Source of the DNA: Mycosarcoma maydis | Lineage: Eukaryota; Basidiomycota; Ustilaginomycetes; Ustilaginales | Assembly (NCBI RefSeq): GCF_000328475.2 | Contig: NC_026499.1 | Coordinates: 1-64,000, forward strand | DNA length: 64,000 nt | Direction of reading: 5' to 3' | Shown: one piece after another, positions 10,519-21,400 of the stretch | How the letters are laid out: the number at the start of each line of letters is the position of its first letter | How positions within the stretch are numbered: the first letter of the stretch is position 1 | Made by a program: the position numbers and the translations under genes | Notes under the pieces: generated by a model | Told to the model about the DNA's origin: nothing | Database searches by the model: none | Seen by the model: the letters and a program-made list of their open reading frames with translations, nothing else

Positions 10519-12261
10519 ATGGACGCCCTGCCCTACACGTCGCCACCCATAGTGACAATCCTCGTACTTGCATCGTACCTGTTGTTCCTATCCGCCTTCT
10601 ATCATGCGTTCCAGAAGCTGTTTTCGGCAGGCATCTTAGGTCCACTTGTATTGGGTGCGATCTATGCTCAACCACTTGCCAACATTCTACCGCCTGATGT
10701 TCAGTCGAGCGTTCTGTCGATCGGTTATCTCGGGTTGATACTCCTCATTGTACAGGGCGGTCTTGAGGCGAGAATGGAACTTCTTTCCAGCCCGAAGAAT
10801 CTTGTGCTCTCCGTCTTGGTTGGTGCGACGGGCGTCGCATTGCCTGTCGGGATCAGCATGGCACTATTGCCAGCAGGCTTTGGCTATGGGAATCTTGAAA
10901 GCTTTGCTATCGGCGCAGCTCTTGCATCAACCAGTCTGGGAACCACGTTTGCCATCCTTGGATCTTTCAACAGCTCAACCCCGCCATCTAGTCCTTCGAG
11001 CGACAATATGGACAGACATGTTGCAGGGCATGGTATTGCAAACACTCGTATTGGCACCATCCTCATTGGAGCAGCTCTACTGGATGACGTTGTTGGTCTG
11101 GTCATCATCGGCGTAATTTCAACGCTTGGGGGGTCGGCTTTGGCTTCGACGCAAGGTGGACTTGATTCGATTGGATCATGGACGATTGCACGGCCGATCG
11201 TATCCTCCTGCCTTCTGCTCGTCGTCTCGTGGCTGATCTCACGCTTCGCACTGGGTCCACTCAGCCGGCAGCTGGCGGCGCATTTCTCCCTGTTGCAGAG
11301 TGACCAAGCCTGTGTACAACATCAACGCTCACCGTCACGATCGACTGGGGCCGTTCGGATGCTGGCGCGACATATGGTCAGCCTGGGCTCACATCAGCTC
11401 GTGGCAGTAACCCTGATGATCTCGACAGTTCTGACGTATTCGGTCATCAGCGAAGAGGTAGGTTCGTCTCTTCTCATCGGTGCTTTTTGCTCGGGTGCGA
11501 TGATGAAGTACGTATACAAAACGTTCTCGCAAAGCTTCTCGAAGCAAGTGGCAACGTCAAGCCGCGAGAACCTCGAAATGTGGTCGCCTGACCATCTGCT
11601 TTCCAAAGACACCGCGCTTGGGACCGTTCAATCCACGATTCTTGTGCCCTTCTTCTTCTCGAGCGTCGGGTCAGCGATTCCGGTCAAATCCATGTTTCAA
11701 TCAACGACCGTCTGGCGGGGAGTCATCTTTGCTGGTCTGATGGCGTTTGCCAAAGTATGCGCTGCAGGCTGGATCGTTCTAGTAGATTTGATCGAGCAGA
11801 AGAATGCAGAAAAGGCTGCGGCTAAAGTGCAAGGACAAGCGGACGCGGAGCAGGTGCAAGAGAGCAACAGCATCTCGGCACACGGTGCTTCGATTGATAT
11901 GCTGCCGGTAACCACAGGTGCGATTGCTCCAGGTCAGCTTGCTGCTGCTATTGTTGGTGGTAGTACGCCAGACATCGGACGGCACCTGGAAGCGACCGCA
12001 CCTTCATCCAAATTCTCCGCCTGGCCTGCCTCTCTTTTCTTGGGAGTCGCACTGATGTCGCGCGGGGAGATTGGCTTTATCGTCATCAATATGGCGAATC
12101 GCGGAGGCCTACTGGACCAGCAGGCGTTCAACGTTGCAATCTGGGCCATCGTTCTCAATACGCTAGCAGGGCCGATCAGCATTGGAATGCTGATGCGTAC
12201 ACATCACGCTCAAAGCATCCTGCGGCAGCACACCGATATACACAAGCGACGCTGGGCGTGA
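10519..12261 (+). CDS. CPA2-family cation/proton antiporter
   Basis: The protein has 580 residues and about twelve hydrophobic segments, typical of the Na+(K+)/H+ exchanger domain of the CPA2 (Kef/NapA-like) family. The N-terminal half has GPLVLGAIYA and a GLEARME segment, and the middle has GAALLDDVVGLV, which carries the conserved acidic pair thought to bind the cation in this family. A hydrophilic loop (about residues 440-500) precedes the last segments, which include SRGEIGFIV. The start was placed at the ATG at 10519 in a good context (CACCAATGG); the frame stays open upstream but without an earlier ATG. The protein probably exchanges Na+ or K+ for protons at the plasma membrane or an internal membrane. 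The ion and location cannot be read from the sequence. It converges on the kinase-hydrolase gene, with 810 bases between the stops. Confidence 0.9.
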   Translation: MDALPYTSPPIVTILVLASYLLFLSAFYHAFQKLFSAGILGPLVLGAIYAQPLANILPPDVQSSVLSIGYLGLILLIVQGGLEARMELLSSPKNLVLSVLVGATGVALPVGISMALLPAGFGYGNLESFAIGAALASTSLGTTFAILGSFNSSTPPSSPSSDNMDRHVAGHGIANTRIGTILIGAALLDDVVGLVIIGVISTLGGSALASTQGGLDSIGSWTIARPIVSSCLLLVVSWLISRFALGPLSRQLAAHFSLLQSDQACVQHQRSPSRSTGAVRMLARHMVSLGSHQLVAVTLMISTVLTYSVISEEVGSSLLIGAFCSGAMMKYVYKTFSQSFSKQVATSSRENLEMWSPDHLLSKDTALGTVQSTILVPFFFSSVGSAIPVKSMFQSTTVWRGVIFAGLMAFAKVCAAGWIVLVDLIEQKNAEKAAAKVQGQADAEQVQESNSISAHGASIDMLPVTTGAIAPGQLAAAIVGGSTPDIGRHLEATAPSSKFSAWPASLFLGVALMSRGEIGFIVINMANRGGLLDQQAFNVAIWAIVLNTLAGPISIGMLMRTHHAQSILRQHTDIHKRRWA

Positions 12262-13071
12262 TGTGTTGATGCGAAGAGCGGAATGCAATCTCACGAGGAA
12301 TGAGCATCTCAATAATTTATCGCAATGATCACTTTTGGCAGACGGATTTGAATCGTGCGAATCGTGATGCAGTGTTCGTGGCGCGAGTGTCGTCAATACG
12401 TCGTGGTGAGGTCTTAACTGGATAAAGTCGGTTGATACGACATGAACCTCGATCAGCTATGCACGATCATCTTGACGTCGTTCTGACGATTCAAGTGTGA
12501 TTGGAATGCGCCTCTCGCTCTCGCTCACGATCAAGTACAGCATGCACGGTTAGCATGTTTAGCTTTCTGTGAAACCCAGCTTTCCAGATGGCTGTCAAGT
12601 CGATCGGTTTCCGCCTCATCTTGGTCAGCCTCGAAGCAGACTCGTCACCACCCTCGCTCAGCCTTTCCATCTCGCCAGCCCCGACAGACCACTCAGCACC
12701 TCTGCTCCTCCATGCCAAGCTTCATAGATCGATCAACAGTCACATCGTCCGCAATCTGGTACATGACTAACTTAACTCAGACCGAAAATCAACAGCCTAT
12801 ACACAGTCATGAATATGAAAACGCCATTTTAACGTCAAGTAAACTTGTTCCAGCCTCAACTCTCTTTGCCTCTCGATCAGTTAATTCCCCGCCGTTGGAC
12901 ATGCTAGCCCTTCCTTCAGAGCCTCCAACGAGTCGCCCTTGTACCTTGTTCATTAGGAGTACTGTATGTCATTATCTTTGCATTGCAGTCTAAAGCGACA
13001 CTGATCAAACCGCAAAGTCGTGCGCAGGAAACGTCGTTGTGGAACGGTGAGGTCAAAAATACTGTATCAAG
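12262..13071. other. Convergent spacer after the antiporter
   Basis: This region holds the 3' ends of the antiporter (+) and the kinase-hydrolase gene (-). No gene, repeat or RNA feature was recognised. Confidence 0.5.
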
Positions 13072-16000
13072 TTAAGAATTCGAAGGAGTCCATACGTTGG
13101 TCTTGAGACCCGAGCCGCCGCTCTTCTTACTCTCTTCGAACGATTTGAGCAGCGTGGTGAGCTCCTTGCCGCTGCTGGATCGTCGCATCTTGGGAGTCAG
13201 TGGCTTGGCTGGCGCGTGGAACTTACTCAAGGCCGGTGCATCAGACGAGAGTTGCTGCTGCATGCCTGCCTGACCACGTAAACGGGCCTCTTCAATCGTC
13301 ATCTGCGGGAACGACGAGCTCTGAGCAGACGAGCTGGACGCCTCTTGTCGCTGCTCCTTCTGCTTCTCTTGCTTGGTGCCCTCACTGGTGGCCTCGGTCA
13401 CCGCCTTATCGTCAGCTCCAAGCGCTTTCTGAGCTATCTTGGCCGGCAGACCAGCCGCTTTCGCTTCAACCCTGCCGTCTTCGACCGAGGACCGTCTGTG
13501 AAGCTCCCAGTCCTCTTCGTCAGCAGGCAGCGTTCCTCCCTCTCCTTCGTCATCGTCGTCGTCAACATCACCGTCTGAGCGCGAGTGTGGCAGAGACACA
13601 ATTTCTTTGATGCCGCCATCAACCGCACCGGACAATGTGCTGGACGTCACAACGTCGGCGGTCTCCTTGGTTTTGGATGAGTCAGCCTCGGATTTACTGC
13701 CGGCTACTTGCTCCTCACCAGTGGCAGGGTCAGCCTTGTTTCCTTGCGTAGTTTGCATCGAACCGCTAGCCATTTCTTTGTTGACAGCCAACTCGCTGCT
13801 TTTAGCCGTTGACGAGGAACGAGACTTGCCCCGCTTATCGAGCGCAGTGCGCACGAAATGCCTAGCGCTCTGTAGCGCTTTGCGGCTGGCATCGAGGAAG
13901 AGGAACGCCTGGAAGACGTGGACGCAGTCCTCGTACAGCTCGTGGCGGACGGCAACACCCGATAGAGAAGCCTTGTGGGCGAGCAAGGTGACCTCATCGC
14001 GCAAAACCTCGGCATCGCCGCACTGAATGAGAAGCGGAGGCAGTCCGTGCATGTCACCAAAGAGCGGAGATACGTAAGGGTGAGTGATATACTTGTCGAT
14101 GTTCTCTCCGAGATATGCCCAGACTGGGTTCATGTGATCACCCGACTTGGGCATAGGCAGATAGTCGAATTCGGCGTTGGTGTCCCACGAGTCGCACGAC
14201 ATGGTGAGATCAACCCAGGGGCTGAAAAGCATGGCGCCGCTGGGCAATTCGTAGTCGTTGTCGCGGAGGTAGTACATGAGCGCGAGAGCCAGTCCACCGC
14301 CCGCGCTATCGGCGCCGAGCACTATGTTGCTGGGTGGGATGCCAAGGTCGTCAGTGAGACGGAAATAGGATGCAACGCAGTCGTGCAAAGCACCTGGGAA
14401 TTTGGTCTCCGGAGCAAGACGGTAGTTGATACCAAACACACGGCACTCGGTGTACTTGGAGAGCGAGATGGTGAGCGGCCGATGCGTGGCGGCCGACATG
14501 ACAAAGTAGGCGCCTCCGTGAATGTAAAGGATGACGCGTTCCTTGCCTTTTTGCTTGCCACTGCGCCACTCTGCCTGAAGTCGGCGCCAAGTTTGCTTGC
14601 CAACAACCCACTCTGCGCTGATCTCGCGCTTGCCGTCCTCGGCGGCGTCGGCTTCGGCGAGGAATCCGCGTAGGCCGCGCTTCTTCACGCGAAAAGTCAC
14701 CGGAGTGATCAGGCCGTCTTTGGGTGTAGGCAGGAAGGCGCCAAGGTCAAAAAAGCTCTGGAGACCCTCGATAGAGGCGAATTCTGAGTACGCGGCAACA
14801 TCACGCAACACTCTGGTGAACACCGAGGTTTCGATACCCCACGACTTTTTAGGTGGGCCGTAGATGGCATGTGACGCGACGGCAGTACCGATGGTGACGC
14901 CTTGCGATACAAGTAAGGGAAGATAGCGCCACGCATTGGTAAAGGTGAGTTTGGTTGGCTGCGTCCTCTTGGCCGTTGGGTTGAGACGCGCCGAAGCAGG
15001 CACTTCGGTCTTTCCATATTGGTCTAAGAGCGAGTTGAGCGTCTTGGTGGATTCGTTGTCCTTAGGGTTGACGGTGCGACTAGCACGACGAGGCTGGTTG
15101 GCCGGAGTAGCAGGTGGTTGAGCTGACGGTCGAACAGTGGCTTCTGACTGACCGGTGGACGAGGAAGCCGAGGGGCTGGCCTCACCGTCAGCTATTACAC
15201 CGCTGTCGCGTTTGCCAGCATCTGCGTCTTGGTTTCTGGGTTGCGGAGACGCTGTTGGATCGCGACCTCGATTGATAGTGGACTGTGCGGCTTCAGCTAC
15301 GGCTGCTGTACCCGCTCCACGAGGTGAGGCGGTGTTGGAGTTGGAGCTGGAGGCAGAGGCAGAGGCAGAGGCAGGACGGCTCCAACTTTCGGGCAGGATT
15401 GCCATCATGACGGTCAGATCGAGCGCCATAGCGGAATCGCGACGCTCGTTTGTGTGCGGTTTGTCAGCGTGGACATCGGCGGGAAGCTCCCCTGAAGGCT
15501 CGTCTGACACAGTCTCAGGCGCGTGGAGGCGAGGAGAAGCCGAAGCACTGGCATTGGCATCGAGTGGGTCAGGCAAATGCGACTGGCCTCGATTGTGTGA
15601 TTCGATGTAGCTTGCGATGCTGAGCAGCGATTGCTGTTTCTGAGGCAGAGCGTCGCCATTTTGCTGACGGAGCGTATGAAGGCGCTGGAGGTGGTTGACA
15701 GCTTCGACAGCGGTGACGGCCTTGCGAAGCTTACGCATAGCGGTAAGGTTGCGAAGGGCGCGATCCTTGAGGCAGGCACCTTTGGCGCTCTGCTCGTTGA
15801 GTGGCGGTAGGTTGGCAAGCCACGGATGGGTGAGAGCCTCGTGAGCTGACATTCGCTTGTCGGCTGGGCAAAGACAGCGCAAGATAAAGTCTTTGGCGGT
15901 GTCGGATACCTCGGACCAGTATTCTGGTTCAAACTGGACGTGCATCTTGAGGATTTGCTGGAAGAGCGAGGGCTGGTCTTCGCCATAGAAGGGTGTGTAA

Positions 16001-17361
16001 CCGCCGAGGAGGGCATATGCAATCACACCGCTCGACCAGATGTCGACAGCAGCGTCGTAACCCTTGCCGAGGAGCACCTCGGGCGAGACGTACTGTGGAG
16101 ATCCACAGGCTGTCATGAGAAGACCCTCGTCGGGGATGAAGCGTGAAAGGCCAAAGTCAGAAATGACAATGTCGCTGGGGTCCGACTTGTCGCGGAGTAG
16201 AATGTTCTCGGGTTTCAGGTCGCGGTGGATGATGTCGTGATCGTGGAGATACGCAACGCCTTGGAGAATCTGCTTCATGATGTGACGGGCGTCAAGCTCG
16301 TTGTAGTGCACCTTTTCGACGAGACGATCAAAGAGCTCGCCGCCGCGGCAGAGATCAGTGACGATAAAGACGCCTTCCTTTGTCTCGTAAAGGTCCCACA
16401 TTTTGATGATGTGGGGGTGCTCCACTTTGCCGAGGATGGTGATCTCCTCCTTGAGCATCTTCTCGTTGTCATCCTTAAGCGGCTTTTTGGCGATAATTTT
16501 GAGAGCGCGTTGCTCGCCGGTGGATTTGTCCACGACGGCCTTGACAACGGCAAAGGAGCCTTGGCCCAACACCTGGGGCAGCACGTCGTACTTCTTGGAG
16601 AGCTGAACAGGGAGAAGTGGAGTGCCATCCTTCTCGGTTTCCTTGAACCAGGAGCGGAAAGCATGATGGAGATGCGAGCCGACCATCCTGACCTGCTCTC
16701 GCTTGGATGAGGTGGGTCGATTCAACGAGCCGGTGACGAGCCCGCGGGAGTGGGTACCAATGCGATCAAGGTTTAATGGAGGTGCAGCGACGGTAGGAGG
16801 GAACTCGCTGACGTCGAGGCGGTTACGAAAGTCTTTGGAATTGCGCCGTGAGAAAAGGGAGGAGAGACGTTTGGCGGGTGAGCTAGGTGAGCCGGAAGTT
16901 GTGCAAGGATCGGAGGTGGATGCGGATGAGCGGGTGGCAGCTCGATTGGGTCGACGTGGCGAAGTGCGATTCTGAAGACGCGCAGCTAGCGAGTGATGGA
17001 TGTTTCGAAGAGAAAGCGGAGCAGAAGAGGCGTCGGGTGTGGCCTGGTAGTGTGAATTGGCGATGCTGCCCACGTCTTGTAGCGGATAACAAGCCGAAAA
17101 GGGAACGGCGCGAGCAGGGCTGGCTGTGCTGGCTGTGCTGGCTGTACTGGCTGTACTGGCAGGCGGGAATGCGTCCGAGTGGCGGTTGTGCTGCGGTTTA
17201 GTTAGCTCGGTGCTGTGTGGATCGTCGGAAGGGCGTGTGAGCGCTGCCTCGTCGGATGGCTGCGAATGTTGGAACGATGCAGTATCAGAATCGGTCGAGC
17301 AACGGGCGGAGGGCGAGGTGGTGATGGTAGGGTGACAAGAGGCGGATGGTTTATCGGCCAT
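13072..17361 (-). CDS. CaMK-type protein kinase fused to HSL-type alpha/beta hydrolase
   Basis: One uninterrupted frame encodes 1429 residues with two enzymes. Residues 1-255 are a low-complexity Ser/Thr/Pro-rich leader with an AST tandem repeat. A CAMK-group kinase spans about 258-515: glycine loop GQGSFAVVK (266-274), catalytic Lys288 (ALK), HRDLKPEN (379-386), DFG (402-404), SPEVLLGKGYD and the closing HPWL. A short basic region (about 534-560) could be a calmodulin-binding/autoinhibitory segment. Then comes an acidic, Ala/Ser-rich linker. A hormone-sensitive-lipase type hydrolase occupies about 805-1170: oxyanion motif HGGAYF (948-953), nucleophile Ser1019 in GADSAGG, Asp1116 in GDAE, His1148 in CVHVF. 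The tail (1170-1429) is low complexity. All catalytic residues of both halves are present. I see no frameshift and no clear splice site in the linker, so a real fusion is likely; two separate messages from an internal promoter remain possible. Confidence 0.85.
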   Translation of the reverse strand: MADKPSASCHPTITTSPSARCSTDSDTASFQHSQPSDEAALTRPSDDPHSTELTKPQHNRHSDAFPPASTASTASTASTASPARAVPFSACYPLQDVGSIANSHYQATPDASSAPLSLRNIHHSLAARLQNRTSPRRPNRAATRSSASTSDPCTTSGSPSSPAKRLSSLFSRRNSKDFRNRLDVSEFPPTVAAPPLNLDRIGTHSRGLVTGSLNRPTSSKREQVRMVGSHLHHAFRSWFKETEKDGTPLLPVQLSKKYDVLPQVLGQGSFAVVKAVVDKSTGEQRALKIIAKKPLKDDNEKMLKEEITILGKVEHPHIIKMWDLYETKEGVFIVTDLCRGGELFDRLVEKVHYNELDARHIMKQILQGVAYLHDHDIIHRDLKPENILLRDKSDPSDIVISDFGLSRFIPDEGLLMTACGSPQYVSPEVLLGKGYDAAVDIWSSGVIAYALLGGYTPFYGEDQPSLFQQILKMHVQFEPEYWSEVSDTAKDFILRCLCPADKRMSAHEALTHPWLANLPPLNEQSAKGACLKDRALRNLTAMRKLRKAVTAVEAVNHLQRLHTLRQQNGDALPQKQQSLLSIASYIESHNRGQSHLPDPLDANASASASPRLHAPETVSDEPSGELPADVHADKPHTNERRDSAMALDLTVMMAILPESWSRPASASASASSSNSNTASPRGAGTAAVAEAAQSTINRGRDPTASPQPRNQDADAGKRDSGVIADGEASPSASSSTGQSEATVRPSAQPPATPANQPRRASRTVNPKDNESTKTLNSLLDQYGKTEVPASARLNPTAKRTQPTKLTFTNAWRYLPLLVSQGVTIGTAVASHAIYGPPKKSWGIETSVFTRVLRDVAAYSEFASIEGLQSFFDLGAFLPTPKDGLITPVTFRVKKRGLRGFLAEADAAEDGKREISAEWVVGKQTWRRLQAEWRSGKQKGKERVILYIHGGAYFVMSAATHRPLTISLSKYTECRVFGINYRLAPETKFPGALHDCVASYFRLTDDLGIPPSNIVLGADSAGGGLALALMYYLRDNDYELPSGAMLFSPWVDLTMSCDSWDTNAEFDYLPMPKSGDHMNPVWAYLGENIDKYITHPYVSPLFGDMHGLPPLLIQCGDAEVLRDEVTLLAHKASLSGVAVRHELYEDCVHVFQAFLFLDASRKALQSARHFVRTALDKRGKSRSSSTAKSSELAVNKEMASGSMQTTQGNKADPATGEEQVAGSKSEADSSKTKETADVVTSSTLSGAVDGGIKEIVSLPHSRSDGDVDDDDDEGEGGTLPADEEDWELHRRSSVEDGRVEAKAAGLPAKIAQKALGADDKAVTEATSEGTKQEKQKEQRQEASSSSAQSSSFPQMTIEEARLRGQAGMQQQLSSDAPALSKFHAPAKPLTPKMRRSSSGKELTTLLKSFEESKKSGGSGLKTNVWTPSNS
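17120..17162 (+). repeat. 9-bp tandem repeat inside the kinase-hydrolase leader
   Basis: CTGGCTGTG/CTGGCTGTA units are repeated four to five times. On the coding (minus) strand they give the repeated Ala-Ser-Thr triplets at about residues 69-81. The length is likely to vary between strains. Confidence 0.75.
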
Positions 17362-18421
17362 ACTCCGATGTTGATTGTGAGGGTTACAAGTGGAGCGGAA
17401 TACTGTTTCTCGGTCAAAGTGACTGATTTACTGTATCGTAAGCAAGCGAGAATGGAGAGTTATTTGTGAGGAAACAAAGCGTCGCCGTTGTGCACTCACG
17501 ACTGGCAAGCCTCCGAACACGGTGGAGCGAGGCTGCGTGTGCTGTGCTGATATTCTGTCTGCATGCGTGTCACTTGTTGGGTTGAAAGCCGTGACTGTGA
17601 AAGGCATGACACGCATCACATCGCATCGCATCGCATCGCATCGCATCCCAGCACACAACAGCCAGATCGGCATGCGTTCATCCGCGTGTGTACTGTATCT
17701 CGCTCATTCAGCTCTTGCTTTTTGTTTTTCTAAATAAGTTATCAATTAAAAAAAATCACGATAGTTTATCTGTGATCCGTGATCGTGTATCACGTACTGT
17801 ACAGTAAATCAGGTTCACTCGTGATTGAGATAATTGCCAGCGCGTTTCTGCACATACAGTACAGTACTCTGTACATGCGTCACTCGGCGAAGGAACAAAA
17901 TCAGAGAAAGAAAGACAGAAAGACAGAAATGCCTCCTCCACACACTCAGTCGTGAATGACAAGTAACGAACAAATCGTGAATTTAGCATCTAGGCTAGAT
18001 CAGCAAGGAAGCGGCTTTATCTTGATATTTATTATTTTATAATAGTTAGCCCAAGTCGTACTCTACGTGGTAGTCTGCTGATGCAGGATCGGGCAGATGG
18101 CCACTTTCAGCTAAGGTAAGTGGCAAATGTGAATCACGAATGCAATTAAAGGGTCCACACTTAGGGCTCAGCTCACCACGTGCAACTCGAGACTCGCTGC
18201 GGATGCGGGCAATGGCGAAAAGCTCGAATCTCAAACATGAAATATGGAACATGGAACATAGACAGCCTTCCATCGTGACGTGCAGTCCTATGTGATTCAT
18301 GATTGCCGCCTGGTCACACCATCGTGCGTCACACAGGTATTCATAGCTTGTTGAATTGGAGAAGACATCGATCCAGTTAATACTACAAGGCAGAAATAAG
18401 TTATGGTCCACGCTCCCCTCT
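17362..18421. promoter_or_regulatory. Upstream region of the kinase-hydrolase gene
   Basis: The spacer holds the promoter of the kinase-hydrolase gene (minus strand) and the 3' end of the FUSC-like gene. It contains a pentanucleotide microsatellite (ATCGC)n at 17616-17646 and single copies of the ATTCACGA/TCGTGAT family near 17757-17775, 17950 and 18133. No gene was recognised. Confidence 0.4.
17616..17646 (+). repeat. (ATCGC)n microsatellite
   Basis: About six tandem copies of the pentamer ATCGC, with a degenerate unit at the left edge (CATCACATCGC). It lies about 255-285 bases upstream of the kinase-hydrolase start codon. Confidence 0.85.
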
Positions 18422-21400
18422 TTACTCTGCATACCTATGCATTGCAGCACGTAGCATACGCTCGTCGTGCTCCTCCTTGAGCATGTCGAACCCACGTAGC
18501 GAGCTTTCCCCCACCAAATCCTGCACGATCGCCTTGAACTTGTCTAGCTCGGCCGCCAGCGTGATCGCCGCCATTCTTGCCGTCGTAAAGCGCAAGTACA
18601 TCGGGTCGCGCAACACGGCCCAGCTGACAACATCTTGACCCTCGATCGCAGTCTGCCCGCCCTTCTCCGCATCCTTCTTCCGCAAAAACGCGTCCAAGTT
18701 GCGACTTCGTTGTGTGTAGACAAAGTAGTTTTCCAGTAACGACAACGAGGCATGATTCAGACGCTCGCCATTCCTCAATGCCTTGGAGAGTAGATCAAAC
18801 ATTGTGCAGATCTCGGAAAGATATTGAGGGTCAAGCAGCGTTGTCAACCTCATCAGCTGTTGCCAGTCCATCTCGCTCTTGTTCGGCTCGGATGGCACGC
18901 TCTTGGGCGGCGTGGCGCCCTCCGAGACGGTCGGCATGCCATCAAATGCGCGTATCGACGAAATGATGCTCCCCAAAGATTCGACAATTGTTGCGTGTAC
19001 CGTGGCGATTTCAACGTACCTTTCGACAGGCCATCGGCCACGAATGTGAAAGTCCATCGCTGCCATGCGTATCTGCATCGGATACATTGCCACGCGCGCG
19101 CTGATCGCCATAAACCGAGCTCGCAGCACCGGCTCTCGTTCCTGCCAGAGCTTGGCTACGGCATCGCTGCGTGATTGCTTCTTTTCGTCGCCAGCCTCGA
19201 TCTGGTTCTCAAAACCGGCGCGCTCGTCTTGCTGCATCTGCAAACGGTTGCGTGCGATCCAGGTTTCCATCACATCGATAAACAAGTCGTTGAGCTGTCG
19301 AGTCACCTTGGCCATGCTCTTACGCAGTAACAGGCGGCTCGACACAGGCCGAGGGAAGACCATGACCAGAAACGCCACAGTCAATCCCACCATCACCAAG
19401 ACGGTTCTTCTCCATGCAACGTCGATTCCGATGCCGCTACTAGCCGTGACTTGTAGGTGCGTGTCCACCCACGAGTAACCGACGATCAGTACAACCGAAA
19501 CCGACAGCATGATGGCTGGAAGCATCAACATCTTTGGAGCCCACACGCGTAGAAACACTAGCGGAATGAATCCCACCGCGCACGTGGCAGCGAGCCCGTA
19601 TGGGTTGCCGTTGCCCTTGCCGGTAGAAATATACCATAACACCGTTCCGTACAGCAGCCCGATCAAGGTGCTGACGATGCGCAACGCAAAAGTCAGTATC
19701 AGCTCGCCGCCAGAGAGTGCTGCAGAGGTTTGCGCCATGATGAGCGCCCAGATACCTCGGTGCTTGTAGGCAAACCCAGCCGATTGCGGCACCACGAATG
19801 TGATCCACACAGCAAAGGACGCAATGCACATTCGTAGCGCATAGATGCCTGTGGTTCCGGTAACAAAGTAGTATGTAGCTGCTACACCCCTTCCAATACG
19901 ATGCCCAAAGCTTGTTGGCGGCAAAGCGTCGGGGTCACGGGCATAGTAGCGTTGCTTGTACGTCCGTTTTTTCCTTCCCGAGCCTTTCTTGGCACTGTCC
20001 GTGGCTGAAGTAGAGGCTTTCTCTTCGTCGATGGGGGGAGATGAGCGGGAAGGCGAAGAGCGAGTGGGTTCATTTTCCTCATCCGAATCGCTTTCACCCT
20101 CCATGTGGCCTTCCAGGTTGGCTCGAGAGGCAGCATCGTCGGTCGAGGACGCAGTCTGCGCTCGATCTTCTCTGAAATCCTTGTCAAGATCTTCTTCGCG
20201 TTCGAATTCAGCGTCACCTTGGCCGAGTCGATCGAGGCCGTCTGTTGATCCGCGTTTGTCGCTTGTGAGAAGACCAAACAGGCGACCGAGATGTTTTGGC
20301 GCCCAGAAGCGCTTCTTGGTACCTGCGCGATCAGCGATGCTGAGCAGCTCGCCATGAAGCTCAGAGACGCAATCCAGGGCATCGAGCACGTTGGAGACGT
20401 AGACGAGGCAGATGTGGAGTGGTCGAGCACCGGCGCGGAATGCGCGAATCGACTCTTTGGTCTGCAAAAAGTGTTGTTCGAGGTCGAGATCGGGATGCAA
20501 GGCACGGAAGTGATCGGCGTAGGGCTTCAGCAGCTCGAGCCTCCTTTCATCGAGCAAGCTTTGTCGAGCGTCGTCCAGGGCGGTCTTGGTTTGGTGCAGT
20601 TGGTAAAGAACTTGGTCGATGGGCCGCTTCTGTTTCCAAGAAAGGTTGGCCTCGAAATAGGCCTGAACCGCTTCGATCGAATCGTCAGCAGCGGCGAGGG
20701 ATGGTGCAACTGCATGGTGTAGGATACGGAGCATACGCGACATTGAAACCTGCTGCTTTGCTTCGCTTGCAAAGACAGTCTGGCGGACGCGGTGTATAGT
20801 AGAAGTCTCGTGCAACCTGATCGGTTGGAGGCGTTCTTTGGAGGGCAGAGCCTCTGCGCCGTGCTCTCCATCGACTAAGTAGCCTGCCTCCGTTTTCGAC
20901 GGGTCCCAGCCTTCGTCGAAAGTGTGACGATCGGCAAGACCCGCTTCATGTGTAACCAAGCGCCAAAAGGCATTAAGCAGCGTAAATTGGAGGTTGACGG
21001 AACGAGACTTGCGGAAAATGAGTTTCATGTCGCGAGCGCTGAGGTAGGATCGATAGACTTCCATGCCCAGAAAGATCGACATGCCGTTGATCTCTGCAAC
21101 ATGCTCGGCGAGGGTGATACGATTCGTCTTGATCTTAGCGAGCAAGTTGGTGGCAATTTGGACGGCTTGGTCTTCAGCTTTGAGATTTTCTTCGAGCAAA
21201 TCGCTGGAGGCTTGAGTGAGGTCGGTGTGGTGAGAATCATGCAGTTGCGAGACGTCTGTGAGAGCGGAATAGTGCAAACGACCGAGGTCACGAGTTGTTT
21301 GAAGCAAGGCGACGAAGCGTAGTTGCCACATATAAGCAAGAGTCTCGGGAAAGACGAGGATCTGCGTGGCGAGACAGACAGCGAGCGAGCAGCCAATAGG

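Noticed and set aside
16275..16664. Open frames in the other phases of the kinase-hydrolase gene
   Set aside because: They lie inside the clearly coding minus-strand frame and have no domain of their own.
13072..17361. Assembly or frame artefact joining kinase and hydrolase
   Set aside because: The 4.3-kb frame is continuous with consistent codon use through the linker, and no N run or repeat marks a join. It remains to be tested by cDNA.
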